This document shows, in pieces, positions 18,109 through 27,087 of a stretch of DNA of 64,000 nt. The first letter of the stretch is position 1. Each line of letters starts with the position of its first letter. The position numbers and the translations under genes were made by a program. The notes under the pieces were generated by a model. The model made no database searches. It was given only the letters and a program-made list of their open reading frames with translations, and had not been told where the DNA came from. The stretch is from Advenella kashmirensis WT001 (GTDB lineage Bacteria; Pseudomonadota; Gammaproteobacteria; Burkholderiales; Burkholderiaceae_B): the NCBI RefSeq assembly GCF_000219915.2, contig NC_017964.1, forward strand, positions 558,001 through 622,000, read 5' to 3'.

Positions 18109-18498
18109 ATGTCGACAACAAACAAAAAAAATCCGGGCAGTGGGCAGGCATGGATGATGCTGCTGTTGGCCGGCGCGTTCGAAATCGGTTACGCGCTCAG
18201 TGTGGGTGGAAGCAAAGCCTTTACCGTATGGAGCTGGTCGCTTGCTGCCATCGTTTTCTTTTTGCTCACGCTGTATTTTCTGAGCGCCGCCCTGAGGACG
18301 ATTGACGTGGGGATCGGCTACGCAGTCTGGGCGGGCATTGGCGCGGTCGGCGCGGCCGCTTTTGGCAGTATTCTGCTCGATCAGCCGCTGACGGCGGTGC
18401 AGGTATTTTGGCTGGTCGTCATTATCGCAGGGGTGGTCTGGCTGAAACTGGCCGATAGCGTCAAACTGCAGGCAGAGCAAAGCAGCGAGCCATTCTGA
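18109..18498 (+). CDS. SMR family efflux transporter, second subunit of a pair
   Basis: A 129-residue SMR protein with E25 in GAFEIGYALS and GIGYAVWAGIGAVG. It has longer hydrophilic ends than its partner (MSTTNKKNPGSGQ at the start, KLQAEQSSEPF at the end). GAAGGA lies 8 bases upstream of ATG 18109. It starts 53 bases after the first SMR gene and is almost certainly co-transcribed. Different loop and tail composition in the two genes suggests a heterodimer of fixed topology. Confidence 0.93.
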   Translation: MSTTNKKNPGSGQAWMMLLLAGAFEIGYALSVGGSKAFTVWSWSLAAIVFFLLTLYFLSAALRTIDVGIGYAVWAGIGAVGAAAFGSILLDQPLTAVQVFWLVVIIAGVVWLKLADSVKLQAEQSSEPF

Positions 18499-18552
18499 CC
18501 GACTGTTGCGGCGATGCTCAAACAAACTGACAGGCATATGCAGGAGGAAGAA

Positions 18553-18713
18553 ATGGTTTTGACTATCGTGGCGGCTACACGGTTTTGGCCGGCGATCCCA
18601 TTGGCTGGCATTTGTCCGAGGTCAGAACGCTGCCTGCGTGCGAAGGTTTGCAGCCGTTTCTGGCGTTTCGCACCGGTCTGCCTAGGCATGATTTTGCATG
18701 GACATGCATATGA
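18553..18713 (+). pseudogene. Possible small frameshifted gene between SMR pair and marR
   Basis: A very good ribosome-binding site (AGGAGG at 18542-18547, 5 bases before ATG 18553) introduces a frame that as written gives a Cys-rich, implausible peptide. With one extra G after the ATG the reading becomes a 53-residue, ordinary-looking protein (MGFDYRGGYTVLAGDPIGWH... ending HDFAWTCI) with codon use like the neighbours. Every confirmed break but one in this window is a missing base, so this is plausible. I do not recognise the product. Its end overlaps operator site 3. Confidence 0.3.
18695..18708. promoter_or_regulatory. Palindromic operator site 3 (upstream of marR)
   Basis: A perfect TGCATG-GA-CATGCA, the same half-sites and 2-base spacer as sites 1 and 2. 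It lies 47 bases before the marR ATG, as expected for autoregulation. Confidence 0.6.
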
Positions 18714-18754
18714 TAAGATATTCTGCTGAACGATTAAGGATGTGGTGATCTTCA

Positions 18755-19165
18755 ATGTCAAAGAAAAGTGATACGTGGCTCAAGCTGATTCAGGTGATCG
18801 CCAATGTCGAGACCCGGCTTGGGGCGGTGCTGCAGGCACAGCATGGACTTGGTCTTTCAGAGTATCGTGCGCTTGAGGTATTGGCGCGGTCGCCCAACGC
18901 CGAACTACGCATGCAGGAGCTTGCGTCGCATCTGCGCTTGAACCAGAGTTCAGTTTCGCGGATGGCTGAGCGCCTGGAGCGTGTGGGGTTTACTATTCGC
19001 GATTTGTGCCCGGACGACAAACGGGGGGTTTATACCGTGATCACCGATAAAGGGCGGGCGCATCTGGATGGCGCGCGAGTCGATTACGAAAATGCGCTGG
19101 ATGAGGCACTCAAAGAATGCGGGTGTGAAAAGCTGCTGCTCATGAAATTTATCAATGCAGGATAA
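18755..19165 (+). CDS. MarR-family transcriptional regulator
   Basis: A 136-residue winged-helix protein. The recognition region is MQELASHLRLNQSSVSRMAERLERVGF, followed by a wing (RDLCPDDKRGVYTVITDKG) typical of MarR. N- and C-terminal helices would form the dimer interface. MarR proteins bind short palindromes and are released by small ligands. The shared inverted repeats in front of both this gene and the SMR operon make it the likely local repressor. The start has only a distant AAGGA, so initiation may be weak. Confidence 0.9.
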   Translation: MSKKSDTWLKLIQVIANVETRLGAVLQAQHGLGLSEYRALEVLARSPNAELRMQELASHLRLNQSSVSRMAERLERVGFTIRDLCPDDKRGVYTVITDKGRAHLDGARVDYENALDEALKECGCEKLLLMKFINAG

Positions 19166-19387
19166 CTTGCCTGGCGCTATCGTTATGGCTGCGCCACTTG
19201 GAAGGGGTGAGGGTGTCAGGCGCCAGGTTATGTCGGCACGCCATGTCGCCGGCACTTGGCGTCGGCCTGTTCCAATGCACCATTCTGGATGGTGGCGTGC
19301 CCTGGATGGTTTACAGGTATGAACAGCGCGCCATCGGTTTTCCACAATTGACACAATCCCGGACAATTCAGTACATTTAACACCTGA

Positions 19388-19413
19388 ACCGGTACGGCCC
19401 CTACCGTACCGGT
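19388..19413. repeat. Perfect 10-bp inverted repeat
   Basis: ACCGGTACGG (19388-19397) and CCGTACCGGT (19404-19413) enclose a 6-base loop. It is just downstream of the 22-codon ORF on the minus strand but lacks a T run, so a terminator role is uncertain. Confidence 0.6.
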
Positions 19414-19419
19414 CCCTGA

Positions 19420-19488
19420 TCAATAGGCTGGCGTCATAAACACCAGCATCAATACGATCAGGATAAGTAGAAATACGATCTGTTTCAT
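19420..19488 (-). CDS. Putative 22-residue hydrophobic membrane peptide
   Basis: ATG at 19486-19488, seven bases after an AAGGAG, opens a frame of 22 codons ending in TGA at 19420-19422. The product starts MKQIVFLLILIVLMLV and ends TPAY, essentially one transmembrane helix. The strong ribosome-binding site and uninterrupted hydrophobicity support a real small protein, but I know no family and length alone gives little statistical weight. Confidence 0.45.
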   Translation of the reverse strand: MKQIVFLLILIVLMLVFMTPAY

Positions 19489-19508
19489 CGTACACTCCTT
19501 ATCAGATT

Positions 19509-19532
19509 GGCCCGGCTTCGGTCGGGCCTTTT
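19509..19532 (+). terminator. Terminator-like hairpin
   Basis: GGCCCG (19509-19514) pairs with CGGGCC (19523-19528) followed by TTTT. No plus-strand gene ends close by except marR 340 bases upstream, so its purpose is unclear; it also lies just upstream of the small minus-strand ORF. Confidence 0.5.
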
Positions 19533-19981
19533 ACCGTCTGCTGCTCATCAGCGCTGTGGCAAAAGCGCCTGGCGCCTGCCACGGCGATATTTTCTGCAAA
19601 TCCATGCTCTTGCAGTCAGCCGTTGCGTCGTATTTATCTGCCTCGTTTTCTACGGAGGCAGCCTGTTTCCGTTTGCAGCCCTTAACGGCAATCACCTTGC
19701 CCATGCGCGCCGTGCTGTTGCGCATGGCTGCCTTTTATCTACCGCTGTCAGGGTTTTTCAGGCCTTCGCAGTCAAATTGTCATAAAATGATTTCCGGTCG
19801 CTGAGTTAACCGACAACTTGCGGGGCGACAGCTGAAAAACACGGTGCACATGCCAGGCTTGGCATGGGGTCGTATTCAGATACATTCCGCTAAAGCGTCG
19901 CGCCAGTATTAATCCCATTCGGTGCTGCGCGTTCTTTTTAAGAATGTCGGTTTTGTTTTGACACTATTAATTGGACGCAAC

Positions 19982-21148
19982 ATGGCCCACAACGATTTTC
20001 TCTTTACTTCCGAATCCGTTTCCGAAGGTCACCCCGATAAGGTTGCTGACCAGATTTCCGACGCCATTCTTGATGCGCTGCTTGAGCAGGACCCCAACTC
20101 CCGCGTGGCTGCCGAAACGCTGTGCAATACCGGCCTGGTTGTCCTGGCCGGAGAAATCAGCACCAAAGCCAACATCGACTATATTCAGATCGCGCGCGAT
20201 ACGATCAAGCGCATCGGCTATGACAACACCGAATATGGTATTGACTACAAGGGCTGCGCGGTTCTGGTCGCTTATGACAAGCAGTCTCCCGACATTGCCC
20301 AGGGAGTAGACCGCAGCGAAGAAGATATTCTGAACCAGGGCGCTGGGGATCAGGGCCTGATGTTTGGTTTTGCATGCGATGAAACCCCGGATCTCATGCC
20401 TGCGCCCATCTGGTATGCCCACCGTCTGGTGCAGCGTCAAAGCGAACTGCGCAAGGACGGCCGCCTGCCCTGGCTGCGTCCCGATGCCAAATCCCAGGTC
20501 ACGTTCCGCTATGTCGATGGCAAGCCGGTAGAGGTCCATACCGTTGTGCTGTCTACCCAGCACGCCCCGGACATTTCCCAGGAAGCGATTCGCGAAGCGG
20601 TCATTGAAGATATTATCAAGCCGACGTTTGCCGAAGGCCTGATCACCCCCAATACCAAATTCCTGATCAACCCGACGGGCAAGTTCATTATTGGCGGCCC
20701 TCAGGGCGATTGCGGTCTGACCGGACGCAAGATCATTGTCGATACCTATGGTGGCGCGTGCCCGCATGGCGGCGGCGCGTTTTCAGGCAAAGATCCTTCC
20801 AAGGTTGATCGTTCTGCTGCCTATGCAGCACGTTATGTAGCAAAGAATATTGTGGCAGCGGGTCTGGCGCGCCAGTGCCAGATTCAGGTCAGCTACGCCA
20901 TCGGTGTGGCCGAGCCCATTAATATTACCGTGTACACGGAAGGCACCGGCGTCATTCCTGACGACGACATTGCCAAACTGGTACGCGAGCATTTTGACCT
21001 GCGTCCGCGCGGTATCGTGCAGATGCTGGATCTGCTGCGTCCGATCTATGCCAAATCTGCCGCCTATGGGCACTTTGGCCGTTCCGAGCCCGAGTTCAGC
21101 TGGGAAGCGCTGGACAAAGCGGCGGTTCTGAAAAAAGCCATCGCTTAA
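19982..21148 (+). CDS. metK: S-adenosylmethionine synthetase MetK
   Basis: MetK makes S-adenosylmethionine from methionine and ATP. It has 388 residues with the ATP-binding start [14 protein letters not shown], the hexapeptide GAGDQG, and the P-loop-like [16 protein letters not shown]. An in-frame GTG lies 20 codons upstream, but [12 protein letters not shown] is the family start. It precedes the SAH riboswitch and ahcY, so the SAM-cycle genes are contiguous. Confidence 0.97.
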   Translation: MAHNDFLFTSESVSEGHPDKVADQISDAILDALLEQDPNSRVAAETLCNTGLVVLAGEISTKANIDYIQIARDTIKRIGYDNTEYGIDYKGCAVLVAYDKQSPDIAQGVDRSEEDILNQGAGDQGLMFGFACDETPDLMPAPIWYAHRLVQRQSELRKDGRLPWLRPDAKSQVTFRYVDGKPVEVHTVVLSTQHAPDISQEAIREAVIEDIIKPTFAEGLITPNTKFLINPTGKFIIGGPQGDCGLTGRKIIVDTYGGACPHGGGAFSGKDPSKVDRSAAYAARYVAKNIVAAGLARQCQIQVSYAIGVAEPINITVYTEGTGVIPDDDIAKLVREHFDLRPRGIVQMLDLLRPIYAKSAAYGHFGRSEPEFSWEALDKAAVLKKAIA

Positions 21149-21162
21149 GGTATAATCGTCGT

Positions 21163-21240
21163 GTCCTGAGGGGCGTTGCGACATGACTTACCCGTCATGC
21201 CAGGCTCAGGATACGATCAGGTAACGAACCGCGCTCATCA
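21163..21240 (+). ncRNA. SAH riboswitch upstream of ahcY
   Basis: The segment contains the conserved core GAGGGGCGTTGCGAC and GCCAGGCTCAGG. P1 forms between CCTGAG (21165-21170) and CTCAGG (21205-21210). A P2 hairpin forms between CATGAC (21182-21187) and GTCATG (21194-21199). A pseudoknot is possible between GGGCG (21171-21175) and CGCTC (21232-21236). A TATAAT at 21151-21156 places the transcription start at about 21163. S-adenosylhomocysteine binding to this class turns on ahcY, which removes SAH. Confidence 0.85.
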
Positions 21241-21312
21241 TATACTGCGTTGCTGGTCTATGGTGAGACGTAACTCACAGTCGGCATCGCAGTATGTTTC
21301 AGGATGAAAACT

Positions 21313-22707
21313 ATGACTGCTGATTACAAAATTGCCGATATTGCGCTGGCCGACTGGGGCCGCCATGAACTGTCCATTGCCGAAACCGAAATGCCGGGCC
21401 TGATGGCCACGCGCGAAGAGTTCGCCAAATCCCAACCGCTCAAGGGCGCTCGCATTGCCGGCAGCCTGCACATGACCATCCAGACCGGTGTGCTGATCGA
21501 AACGCTCACTGCGCTGGGTGCCGAAGTGCGCTGGGCCTCCTGCAATATTTTCTCTACCCAGGACCACGCTGCTGCTGCCATTGCTGCCAGTGGTGTACCG
21601 GTGTTTGCCATCAAGGGCGAGACGCTGGCCGATTACTGGGAATATACCCACCGCATTTTCGACTGGCCGGGTGAACAGGCCAATATGATCCTGGATGATG
21701 GCGGCGACGCTACCACCCTGCTGCACCTGGGGGCCAAGGCGGAAAAAGACATTTCCGTGCTGAACAATCCAGGCAGTGAAGAGGAAACCGTGCTGTTTGC
21801 CGCTATTCGCGAACGCCTGGCCAAAGATGCCACCTGGTACTCCACCAGGCTGGCCAATATCATTGGTGTTACCGAAGAAACCACGACCGGCGTGCATCGC
21901 CTGTATCAGATGGCGCAGAAAGGCGAATTGCATATTCCCGCCATCAACGTCAACGACTCGGTTACCAAATCCAAATTCGATAATCTGTATGGCTGCCGTG
22001 AATCGCTGGTCGACGGCATCAAGCGCGCGACCGACGTGATGGTCGCCGGCAAGATTGCGGTTGTGGCCGGTTTTGGCGATGTGGGCAAGGGTTGCGCCCA
22101 GGCGCTGTCAGCCCTGCGCGCCCAGGTATGGGTTACCGAAATCGATCCGATCTGCGCCCTGCAGGCATCCATGGAAGGCTACAAAGTGGTCACCATGGAA
22201 GAAGCGGCGGACAAGGCAGATATCTTTGTCACGGCCACAGGCAACTATCATGTGATTACACGCGATCATATGGAGCGCATGAAAAACGAAGCCATCGTCT
22301 GCAATATTGGTCACTTTGACAATGAGATTGATGTGGCTGCTGTTGAAGATTTGCAGTGGGAAGAAATCAAGCCCCAGGTTGACCATATTATTTTCCCCGA
22401 CGGCAAACGTATTATTCTGCTGGCCAAGGGACGCCTGGTCAATCTGGGTTGCGCTACCGGTCATCCGTCATTTGTGATGTCTGCCTCGTTTACCAACCAG
22501 ACCATTGCACAGATCGAATTGTTTACCCGTACCGAACAGTACAAGAAAGGCCAGGTGTATGTGCTGCCCAAGCATCTTGATGAGAAGGTAGCGCGCCTGC
22601 ATCTGAAAAAACTGGGTGTGAACCTGACCACGCTGTCGCAGAAACAGGCTGATTACATCAGCGTGCCTGCGCAGGGGCCATTCAAGCCCGATCATTATCG
22701 CTATTGA
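21313..22707 (+). CDS. ahcY: Adenosylhomocysteinase AhcY (SAH hydrolase)
   Basis: AhcY hydrolyses S-adenosylhomocysteine to adenosine and homocysteine. It has 464 residues: [15 protein letters not shown] and [12 protein letters not shown] in the substrate domain, NAD-binding [10 protein letters not shown], and the C-terminal PDHYRY tail that reaches the partner subunit. It contains the extra segment of about 40 residues seen in many bacterial forms. I chose ATG 21313 because AGGA at 21301-21304 is 8 bases away; ATG 21304 sits directly on the Shine-Dalgarno. Confidence 0.97.
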   Translation: MTADYKIADIALADWGRHELSIAETEMPGLMATREEFAKSQPLKGARIAGSLHMTIQTGVLIETLTALGAEVRWASCNIFSTQDHAAAAIAASGVPVFAIKGETLADYWEYTHRIFDWPGEQANMILDDGGDATTLLHLGAKAEKDISVLNNPGSEEETVLFAAIRERLAKDATWYSTRLANIIGVTEETTTGVHRLYQMAQKGELHIPAINVNDSVTKSKFDNLYGCRESLVDGIKRATDVMVAGKIAVVAGFGDVGKGCAQALSALRAQVWVTEIDPICALQASMEGYKVVTMEEAADKADIFVTATGNYHVITRDHMERMKNEAIVCNIGHFDNEIDVAAVEDLQWEEIKPQVDHIIFPDGKRIILLAKGRLVNLGCATGHPSFVMSASFTNQTIAQIELFTRTEQYKKGQVYVLPKHLDEKVARLHLKKLGVNLTTLSQKQADYISVPAQGPFKPDHYRY

Positions 22708-22922
22708 TCAATCGCTGCGGCTGCTGTCGGCCCGCGTTATCATTACAGATGTGATTGCTGCAAATGTGACGAGCTGTCGGCAGTCGGTTCGTTTTCGGAT
22801 TGGCTGCCGGAGCATGCCGCGCTGCGGCGACTTTTGATCATTGTGCTGCCGTTCAACTGTCATGCAAGGTGTTGCGGTACGGGGGGCGCAATGGCAGCGT
22901 GAGCGTAGGGCGCACGTTGTTC

Positions 22923-22954
22923 TGGTGTTGGTGTTCTTTTGGTGTTGGTGTTCT
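22923..22954. repeat. Two tandem copies of a 17-bp unit
   Basis: TGGTGTTGGTGTTCT occurs at 22923-22937 and 22940-22954, spaced by TT. It is a small tandem duplication in the leader of the downstream membrane-protein gene. Confidence 0.8.
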
Positions 22955-22980
22955 ATTAGGGAATTTAAAGGAGAAGTGAT

Positions 22981-23316
22981 ATGACATTGCTGTTAACCTG
23001 GGTCCTGCAGGCGCTGGCCCTCATGATTGTTGCCTATATACTGCCAGGCATTACTGTAACCAGCTTTGTATCTGCGCTTATTGCAGCTGTCATTCTGGGG
23101 CTGGTCAATACGGTGATTTATCCCATTCTTGCCATTCTCACCCTGCCCATTACCATTGTTACGCTGGGGCTTTTCCTGCTGGTGCTTAACGTGCTCATGT
23201 TCTGGCTGGCCGGATCGGTATTCAATGGCTTCAAGGTGGATGGTTTCTGGTGGGCCGTCATTGGCGCCGTGCTCTATTCCATTATTTCTGCAATTTTGCT
23301 GAGTATTCTGAATTAA
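22981..23316 (+). CDS. YvlD/phage-holin-superfamily IV small membrane protein
   Basis: A 111-residue protein with four hydrophobic helices and the family pattern AYILPGITVTSF...LGLVNTVIYPIL...LPITIVTLGLF...NVLMFWLAGSVFNGFKVDGFWWAVIGA (DUF360/YvlD). Despite the holin label there is no phage context, and the physiological role is unknown. AAAGGAG precedes the start. It lies four bases upstream of metF and downstream of ahcY, a linkage common in Burkholderiales. Confidence 0.88.
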   Translation: MTLLLTWVLQALALMIVAYILPGITVTSFVSALIAAVILGLVNTVIYPILAILTLPITIVTLGLFLLVLNVLMFWLAGSVFNGFKVDGFWWAVIGAVLYSIISAILLSILN

Positions 23317-23320
23317 CGTT

Positions 23321-24163
23321 ATGAGTTCTTTTTCCGACGAGGCATTCAGCCTGGAGTTTTTCCCGCCGCGCGATCAGGTATCGCGCGAGCGGCTGGTAGG
23401 CACCGCCAAGCAGTTGATGGCGATGCATCCTCGTTATATAAGTGTGACTTTCGGGGCAGGCGGCTCTACCCGGGATGGAACGGCCGAGACCGTCTCCATG
23501 TTCTCGCAACTCGGTTGCGAGGCCGCCCCGCACCTGTCCTGCATTGGCGCCAGCAGAGCGTCGCTGATCCAATTGCTGGATCAGTACAAGGCCAAAGGCA
23601 TTCATCGCATCGTGGCGTTGCGTGGCGATCTGCCCTCGGGCATGGGCGGCAATGATTCAGAGTTACCGTATGCGTCCGAACTGGTCAGGCTTATTCGCGA
23701 ACATTCGGGCGATTGGTTTCATGTTGAAGTGGCTGCCTATCCGGAAATGCACCCGCAGGCCGACAGTCCCGAGCATGATCTGGATAATTTTGTCACCAAG
23801 GTCAATGCCGGTGCCAATAGTGCGATCACGCAGTATTTTTTCAATGCCGACGCCTATTTCGATTTTGTTGATCGTGCCGTGCAGCGTGGCGTGAGTATTC
23901 CGATCGTGCCAGGAATCATGCCGATTACCAACCATACGCAGTTGCTGCGGTTCTCGCAAATGTGCGGTGCCGAAGTGCCGCGCTGGATTCGCCTGCGCCT
24001 GGCGCAATATGGCGATGATAAAGCTTCCATTCGTGCCTTTGGTGCCGATGTGGTTACCCAGCTGTGTCAGAAGCTGATTGACGGCGGTGTGCCGGGCATT
24101 CATTTTTATACGCTTAATAATGCCGAAGCCACGCTGGCGATATGGAAAAATCTGCGCTATTGA
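23321..24163 (+). CDS. metF: Methylenetetrahydrofolate reductase MetF
   Basis: MetF reduces 5,10-methylene-THF to 5-methyl-THF, the methyl donor for homocysteine remethylation. It is a 280-residue TIM barrel with SLEFFPPRD near the N terminus, VTFGAGGSTRDGT, ALRGDLP, the flavin-associated EMHPQA and QYFFNADAYFDFVD. It has no ribosome-binding site of its own and starts 4 bases after the preceding stop, which suggests translational coupling. With metK and ahcY it completes the local methyl cycle. Confidence 0.96.
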   Translation: MSSFSDEAFSLEFFPPRDQVSRERLVGTAKQLMAMHPRYISVTFGAGGSTRDGTAETVSMFSQLGCEAAPHLSCIGASRASLIQLLDQYKAKGIHRIVALRGDLPSGMGGNDSELPYASELVRLIREHSGDWFHVEVAAYPEMHPQADSPEHDLDNFVTKVNAGANSAITQYFFNADAYFDFVDRAVQRGVSIPIVPGIMPITNHTQLLRFSQMCGAEVPRWIRLRLAQYGDDKASIRAFGADVVTQLCQKLIDGGVPGIHFYTLNNAEATLAIWKNLRY

Positions 24164-24191
24164 GTGCCTGGTACTAACACGCACATGAATC

Positions 24192-24220
24192 AAAAAGTCC
24201 GGTTGTTACCGGACTTTTTT
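24192..24220 (+). terminator. Rho-independent terminator after metF
   Basis: AAAAAGTCCGGT (24192-24203), loop TGTT, ACCGGACTTTTT (24208-24219). A classic stem with T tail. Confidence 0.9.
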
Positions 24221-24347
24221 CGTTTGACATTTGTCATGCCCTGCAAGGCATAGTGTCGCGTGGCGGGGTGCGCCAGCGATGCCTCGCGCTATATATCCGG
24301 TCATGCGCTCATGCGGTGAGTCACACCCTTGCGTATCGGGGCACGAC

Positions 24348-24970
24348 TTAATCCGTGCTGTTTCTGGCCGGTACGATCCAGCCGCCAGGGGTCACAATCG
24401 CATCCAGCGGCATATCATGGCTTGCGGGCAGATAAGAATCGTCGATCAGCCTTCATCCCAGCCGATGCCTACACTCACCGGGTTGTGGCCCTGCTGCGCC
24501 AGCGCATGCAGGGTGCGGTCATAATACCCTTTGCCATAGCCCAGCCGATGACCATCACGGGTATAACCGAGTGTGGGTACCAGTATCAGGGACGGCTGCA
24601 TCGCCGGCGTATCTACTTGTGGTTCGGGAATGTTGAAGGCGCCACGCCGCAACGGGGTATCGGGCGACCAGCGGTAAAAGTGCAGCGGTGCGTCCAGCTG
24701 TTCAATCACAGGCAGGCTGATGTCGTGACCCAGCGTATGCAAATCATGCAGCAGCGAAATCATGTCGGGTTCATCCCGTATGGGCCAGAAACCGGCGATG
24801 GAACCGATAGATGCATGATCCGGCAAACGGCAATCTTGGTGGCGGCCCTGCAGCCAGTCCAAAATATGCTGTTTTATTTGTACACTTAGCATCTGGCGAC
24901 GCGAGTCGGGGATGGCCGATCTGGCCGCAAGTAGGGATTGACGCAAAGTCGGAGTATCGGCGGATGTCAT
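24348..24970 (-). CDS. 5-formyltetrahydrofolate cyclo-ligase (frameshifted)
   Basis: This YgfA/MTHFS-family enzyme converts 5-formyl-THF to 5,10-methenyl-THF using ATP. Family motifs are present: IGSIAGFWPIRDEPDM, the ligand loop LILVPTLGYTRDGHRLGYGKGYYDR, and VSVGIGWDEG. The frame stops directly after WDEG. One more base at the CC near 24449-24450 continues it as LIDDSYLPASHDMPLDAIVT and PGGWIVPARNSTD to TAA at 24348, giving 207 residues, the normal length. It faces metF across a terminator and diverges from slt. Confidence 0.9.
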
Positions 24971-25023
24971 GACCTGTGACGATATAGAATGTAGTACAAA
25001 GCATGACTATAACAGGACAGCAT

Positions 25024-27087
25024 ATGCAACAGCGGGCACAAGCAAAAAGCAGGTTCAACAAAGGTGTTGCGGGCAGCCTGCGTCGCCGGTCAATGCAAGT
25101 CATCTGGGGGGCGCTCGGTTCTGGCGTGTTGCTGGCAGGCTGTGCCGAGTCGGTACAGCACACCCAGGATAGCAGACCGTCGCTCACGCCACGTAGTCTG
25201 GCCACCACTTCATCGGCAGTCATATACGGACAGGCGCCTCGTGCGGTGCCGCAGGCGGCGCGCGCGGCGGTGGTGTCGGCCAGAGAGGCCATGCAGCGTC
25301 GCCAATGGGAGGCGTTGCCCGGCTATGCAGAACAGGCCCGGGATGATCATGAACTTGGCGGCTATCCCATGTACTGGTATCTGCGCCAGTTGTTGAATGA
25401 CCCTGCGCAGCCGGTTCCCACGCAGCAGATCTATGCTTTTTTACAGCAGAACAAGAATCCCTATCTGGAAAACCGCCTGAAATCGGACTGGATCCTGGCG
25501 TCGGCCAAGCGGGGAGACTTTGATACTGTGCGACGTATCGGCACCGTGGCCAGCCGGACTTCGGAAGTCGATTGCGCCATCCTGCAGGCACGCTTTCTTG
25601 GCAACGGGCAGGTCTCTGCCGCACAGGCGCTGGATGTGTTCAAGCCAGGCGATGCCTGCTGGAACATGCTGGGGCAACTGACGGCGGCCAAAATTATCAC
25701 CCAGGAGCACCTGGAACCGTTGTTGCGCGATGCCGTTGAATACGACAGCAAGGCCAGCGCCCGCCGCTATGCAGCGCTGGCGTTCTCGCCCGCCGGGCTG
25801 TCTTCCTACGATGCGCTCATGGCCAACCCGATGGGCTGGCTGGCCACCCAGAGCGGCTCGGCCAATGGCGAACTGCAGCAGTTACGTGCGCTGGCCTTCA
25901 GTCGTCTGGCGCGACAGGACAGAGATGGCGGAGCCGTTTTTCTGGAGACGCAGGGCGGTGCATTGCTGAGCGAGCGCAATCGTCAATGGGCCTGGACGCA
26001 GTTCGGCCTGATCGCTGCGCTGAATCTGGAGGCCCGGGCGGATGGCTGGTATCGCAAGGCAGGCCAGGGTTTTCGTCTGAGCGACTATAACCATGCCTGG
26101 CGCACCCGCATGGCGCTGCGCCAGCCCGCCATTGACTGGAAATGGGTAGAGCAGACCATTGGCATGATGGGCCCCGAACAGCAGAAAGAACCGGTTTGGG
26201 TTTACTGGTATGGCCGCGCCCGTGCAGGGCAGGGCGACACCAGCGGCGCCACCAGCGCCTGGCGGTCTATTTTGTATGACCATGGTTTCTACGGGCAACT
26301 GGCGACCGAGGCATTGGGAAGCAAGATTTCCGTGCCGCCGCAGCCGGCAGAACCGAGCACTGCCGAAATCAACAAAATCATGACGCACGAAGGCCTGCAG
26401 CGCGCTATTGCCTTGTTCCGCCTGGGCTGGCGTCCGGAAGCGGTAGGCGAATGGAATTTTGCGATTCGTGGTATGAACGATCGCGAGCTGATGGCGGCAG
26501 CAGAATGGGCCTTGCGCGAGCAGGTCTATGATCGGGCCATCAACACCTCCATGCTGACCAAAAACGATTTCAATTTCCGCCAGCGTTATCTGGCCCCATT
26601 CGAAGGGCGGGTCAGTCAGCAGGCGCGTGCCGTGGGTGTGGACCCTGCCTGGGTCTACGGTCTGATCCGTCAGGAATCGCGCTTTGTGACAGCCGCCCGC
26701 TCGTCGGTGGGCGCCTCTGGGCTGATGCAGGTCATGCCGGGAACGGCGCAATTGGTCGCGCGCAAGCTGGGTCTGAGTTATTCGAATGCCAATGATTTTG
26801 ACACCAACACGCTATTGGGCACTTCTTACCTGAAAATGACCCTGGACGACCTGAATGGCTCCGAGGTTTTGGCTACTGCCGGCTACAACGCGGGGCCCAA
26901 CCGCGCCAAGCGCTGGCGTGATTCGCTTAGTCAGCCACTGGAAGGCGCAATTTTTGCGGAAACCATCCCCTTTACGGAAACCCGGCTGTATGTGAAACAT
27001 GTCATGTCCAATGCAACCTGGTACGATGCCCAGTTCAGCGGGCGGTCGCAATCGCTTGTGCAGCGGCTGGGGCAGGTGAGGCCCTGA
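25024..27087 (+). CDS. slt: Soluble lytic murein transglycosylase, Slt70-like lipoprotein
   Basis: This enzyme cleaves peptidoglycan glycan strands with 1,6-anhydro product formation. It has a basic N terminus and a lipobox LLAGC, so it is probably an outer-membrane lipoprotein. A long alpha-superhelical region (about 90-500) leads to the C-terminal SLT domain with the catalytic Glu in GLIRQESRF, then [14 protein letters not shown] and [13 protein letters not shown]. Start 25024 has AGGA 6 bases upstream; an ATG at 25003 would add seven residues. Its TGA overlaps the cca ATG. Confidence 0.92.
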   Translation: MQQRAQAKSRFNKGVAGSLRRRSMQVIWGALGSGVLLAGCAESVQHTQDSRPSLTPRSLATTSSAVIYGQAPRAVPQAARAAVVSAREAMQRRQWEALPGYAEQARDDHELGGYPMYWYLRQLLNDPAQPVPTQQIYAFLQQNKNPYLENRLKSDWILASAKRGDFDTVRRIGTVASRTSEVDCAILQARFLGNGQVSAAQALDVFKPGDACWNMLGQLTAAKIITQEHLEPLLRDAVEYDSKASARRYAALAFSPAGLSSYDALMANPMGWLATQSGSANGELQQLRALAFSRLARQDRDGGAVFLETQGGALLSERNRQWAWTQFGLIAALNLEARADGWYRKAGQGFRLSDYNHAWRTRMALRQPAIDWKWVEQTIGMMGPEQQKEPVWVYWYGRARAGQGDTSGATSAWRSILYDHGFYGQLATEALGSKISVPPQPAEPSTAEINKIMTHEGLQRAIALFRLGWRPEAVGEWNFAIRGMNDRELMAAAEWALREQVYDRAINTSMLTKNDFNFRQRYLAPFEGRVSQQARAVGVDPAWVYGLIRQESRFVTAARSSVGASGLMQVMPGTAQLVARKLGLSYSNANDFDTNTLLGTSYLKMTLDDLNGSEVLATAGYNAGPNRAKRWRDSLSQPLEGAIFAETIPFTETRLYVKHVMSNATWYDAQFSGRSQSLVQRLGQVRP

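Larger units (their letters stand above)
19166..19981. other. Largely non-coding region before metK
   Basis: About 800 bases. It contains a 22-codon hydrophobic ORF (19420-19488, minus strand), a perfect 10-bp inverted repeat at 19388-19413, a GC-rich terminator-like hairpin at 19509-19532, and a probable metK leader with a CATGCCA/TGGCATG hairpin near 19851-19867. Longer ORFs here have no protein-like features. Confidence 0.5.

Noticed and set aside
19800..19981. Resemblance of the metK leader (GGGGCGAC, ATGCCAGGCT) to the SAH riboswitch
   Set aside because: Only two short blocks match; P1 and the pseudoknot partner cannot be formed, so I do not call a riboswitch.
19967..20767. 266-codon minus-strand frame opposite metK
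   Set aside because: Mirror frame of a highly conserved gene; the translation has no recognisable domain.
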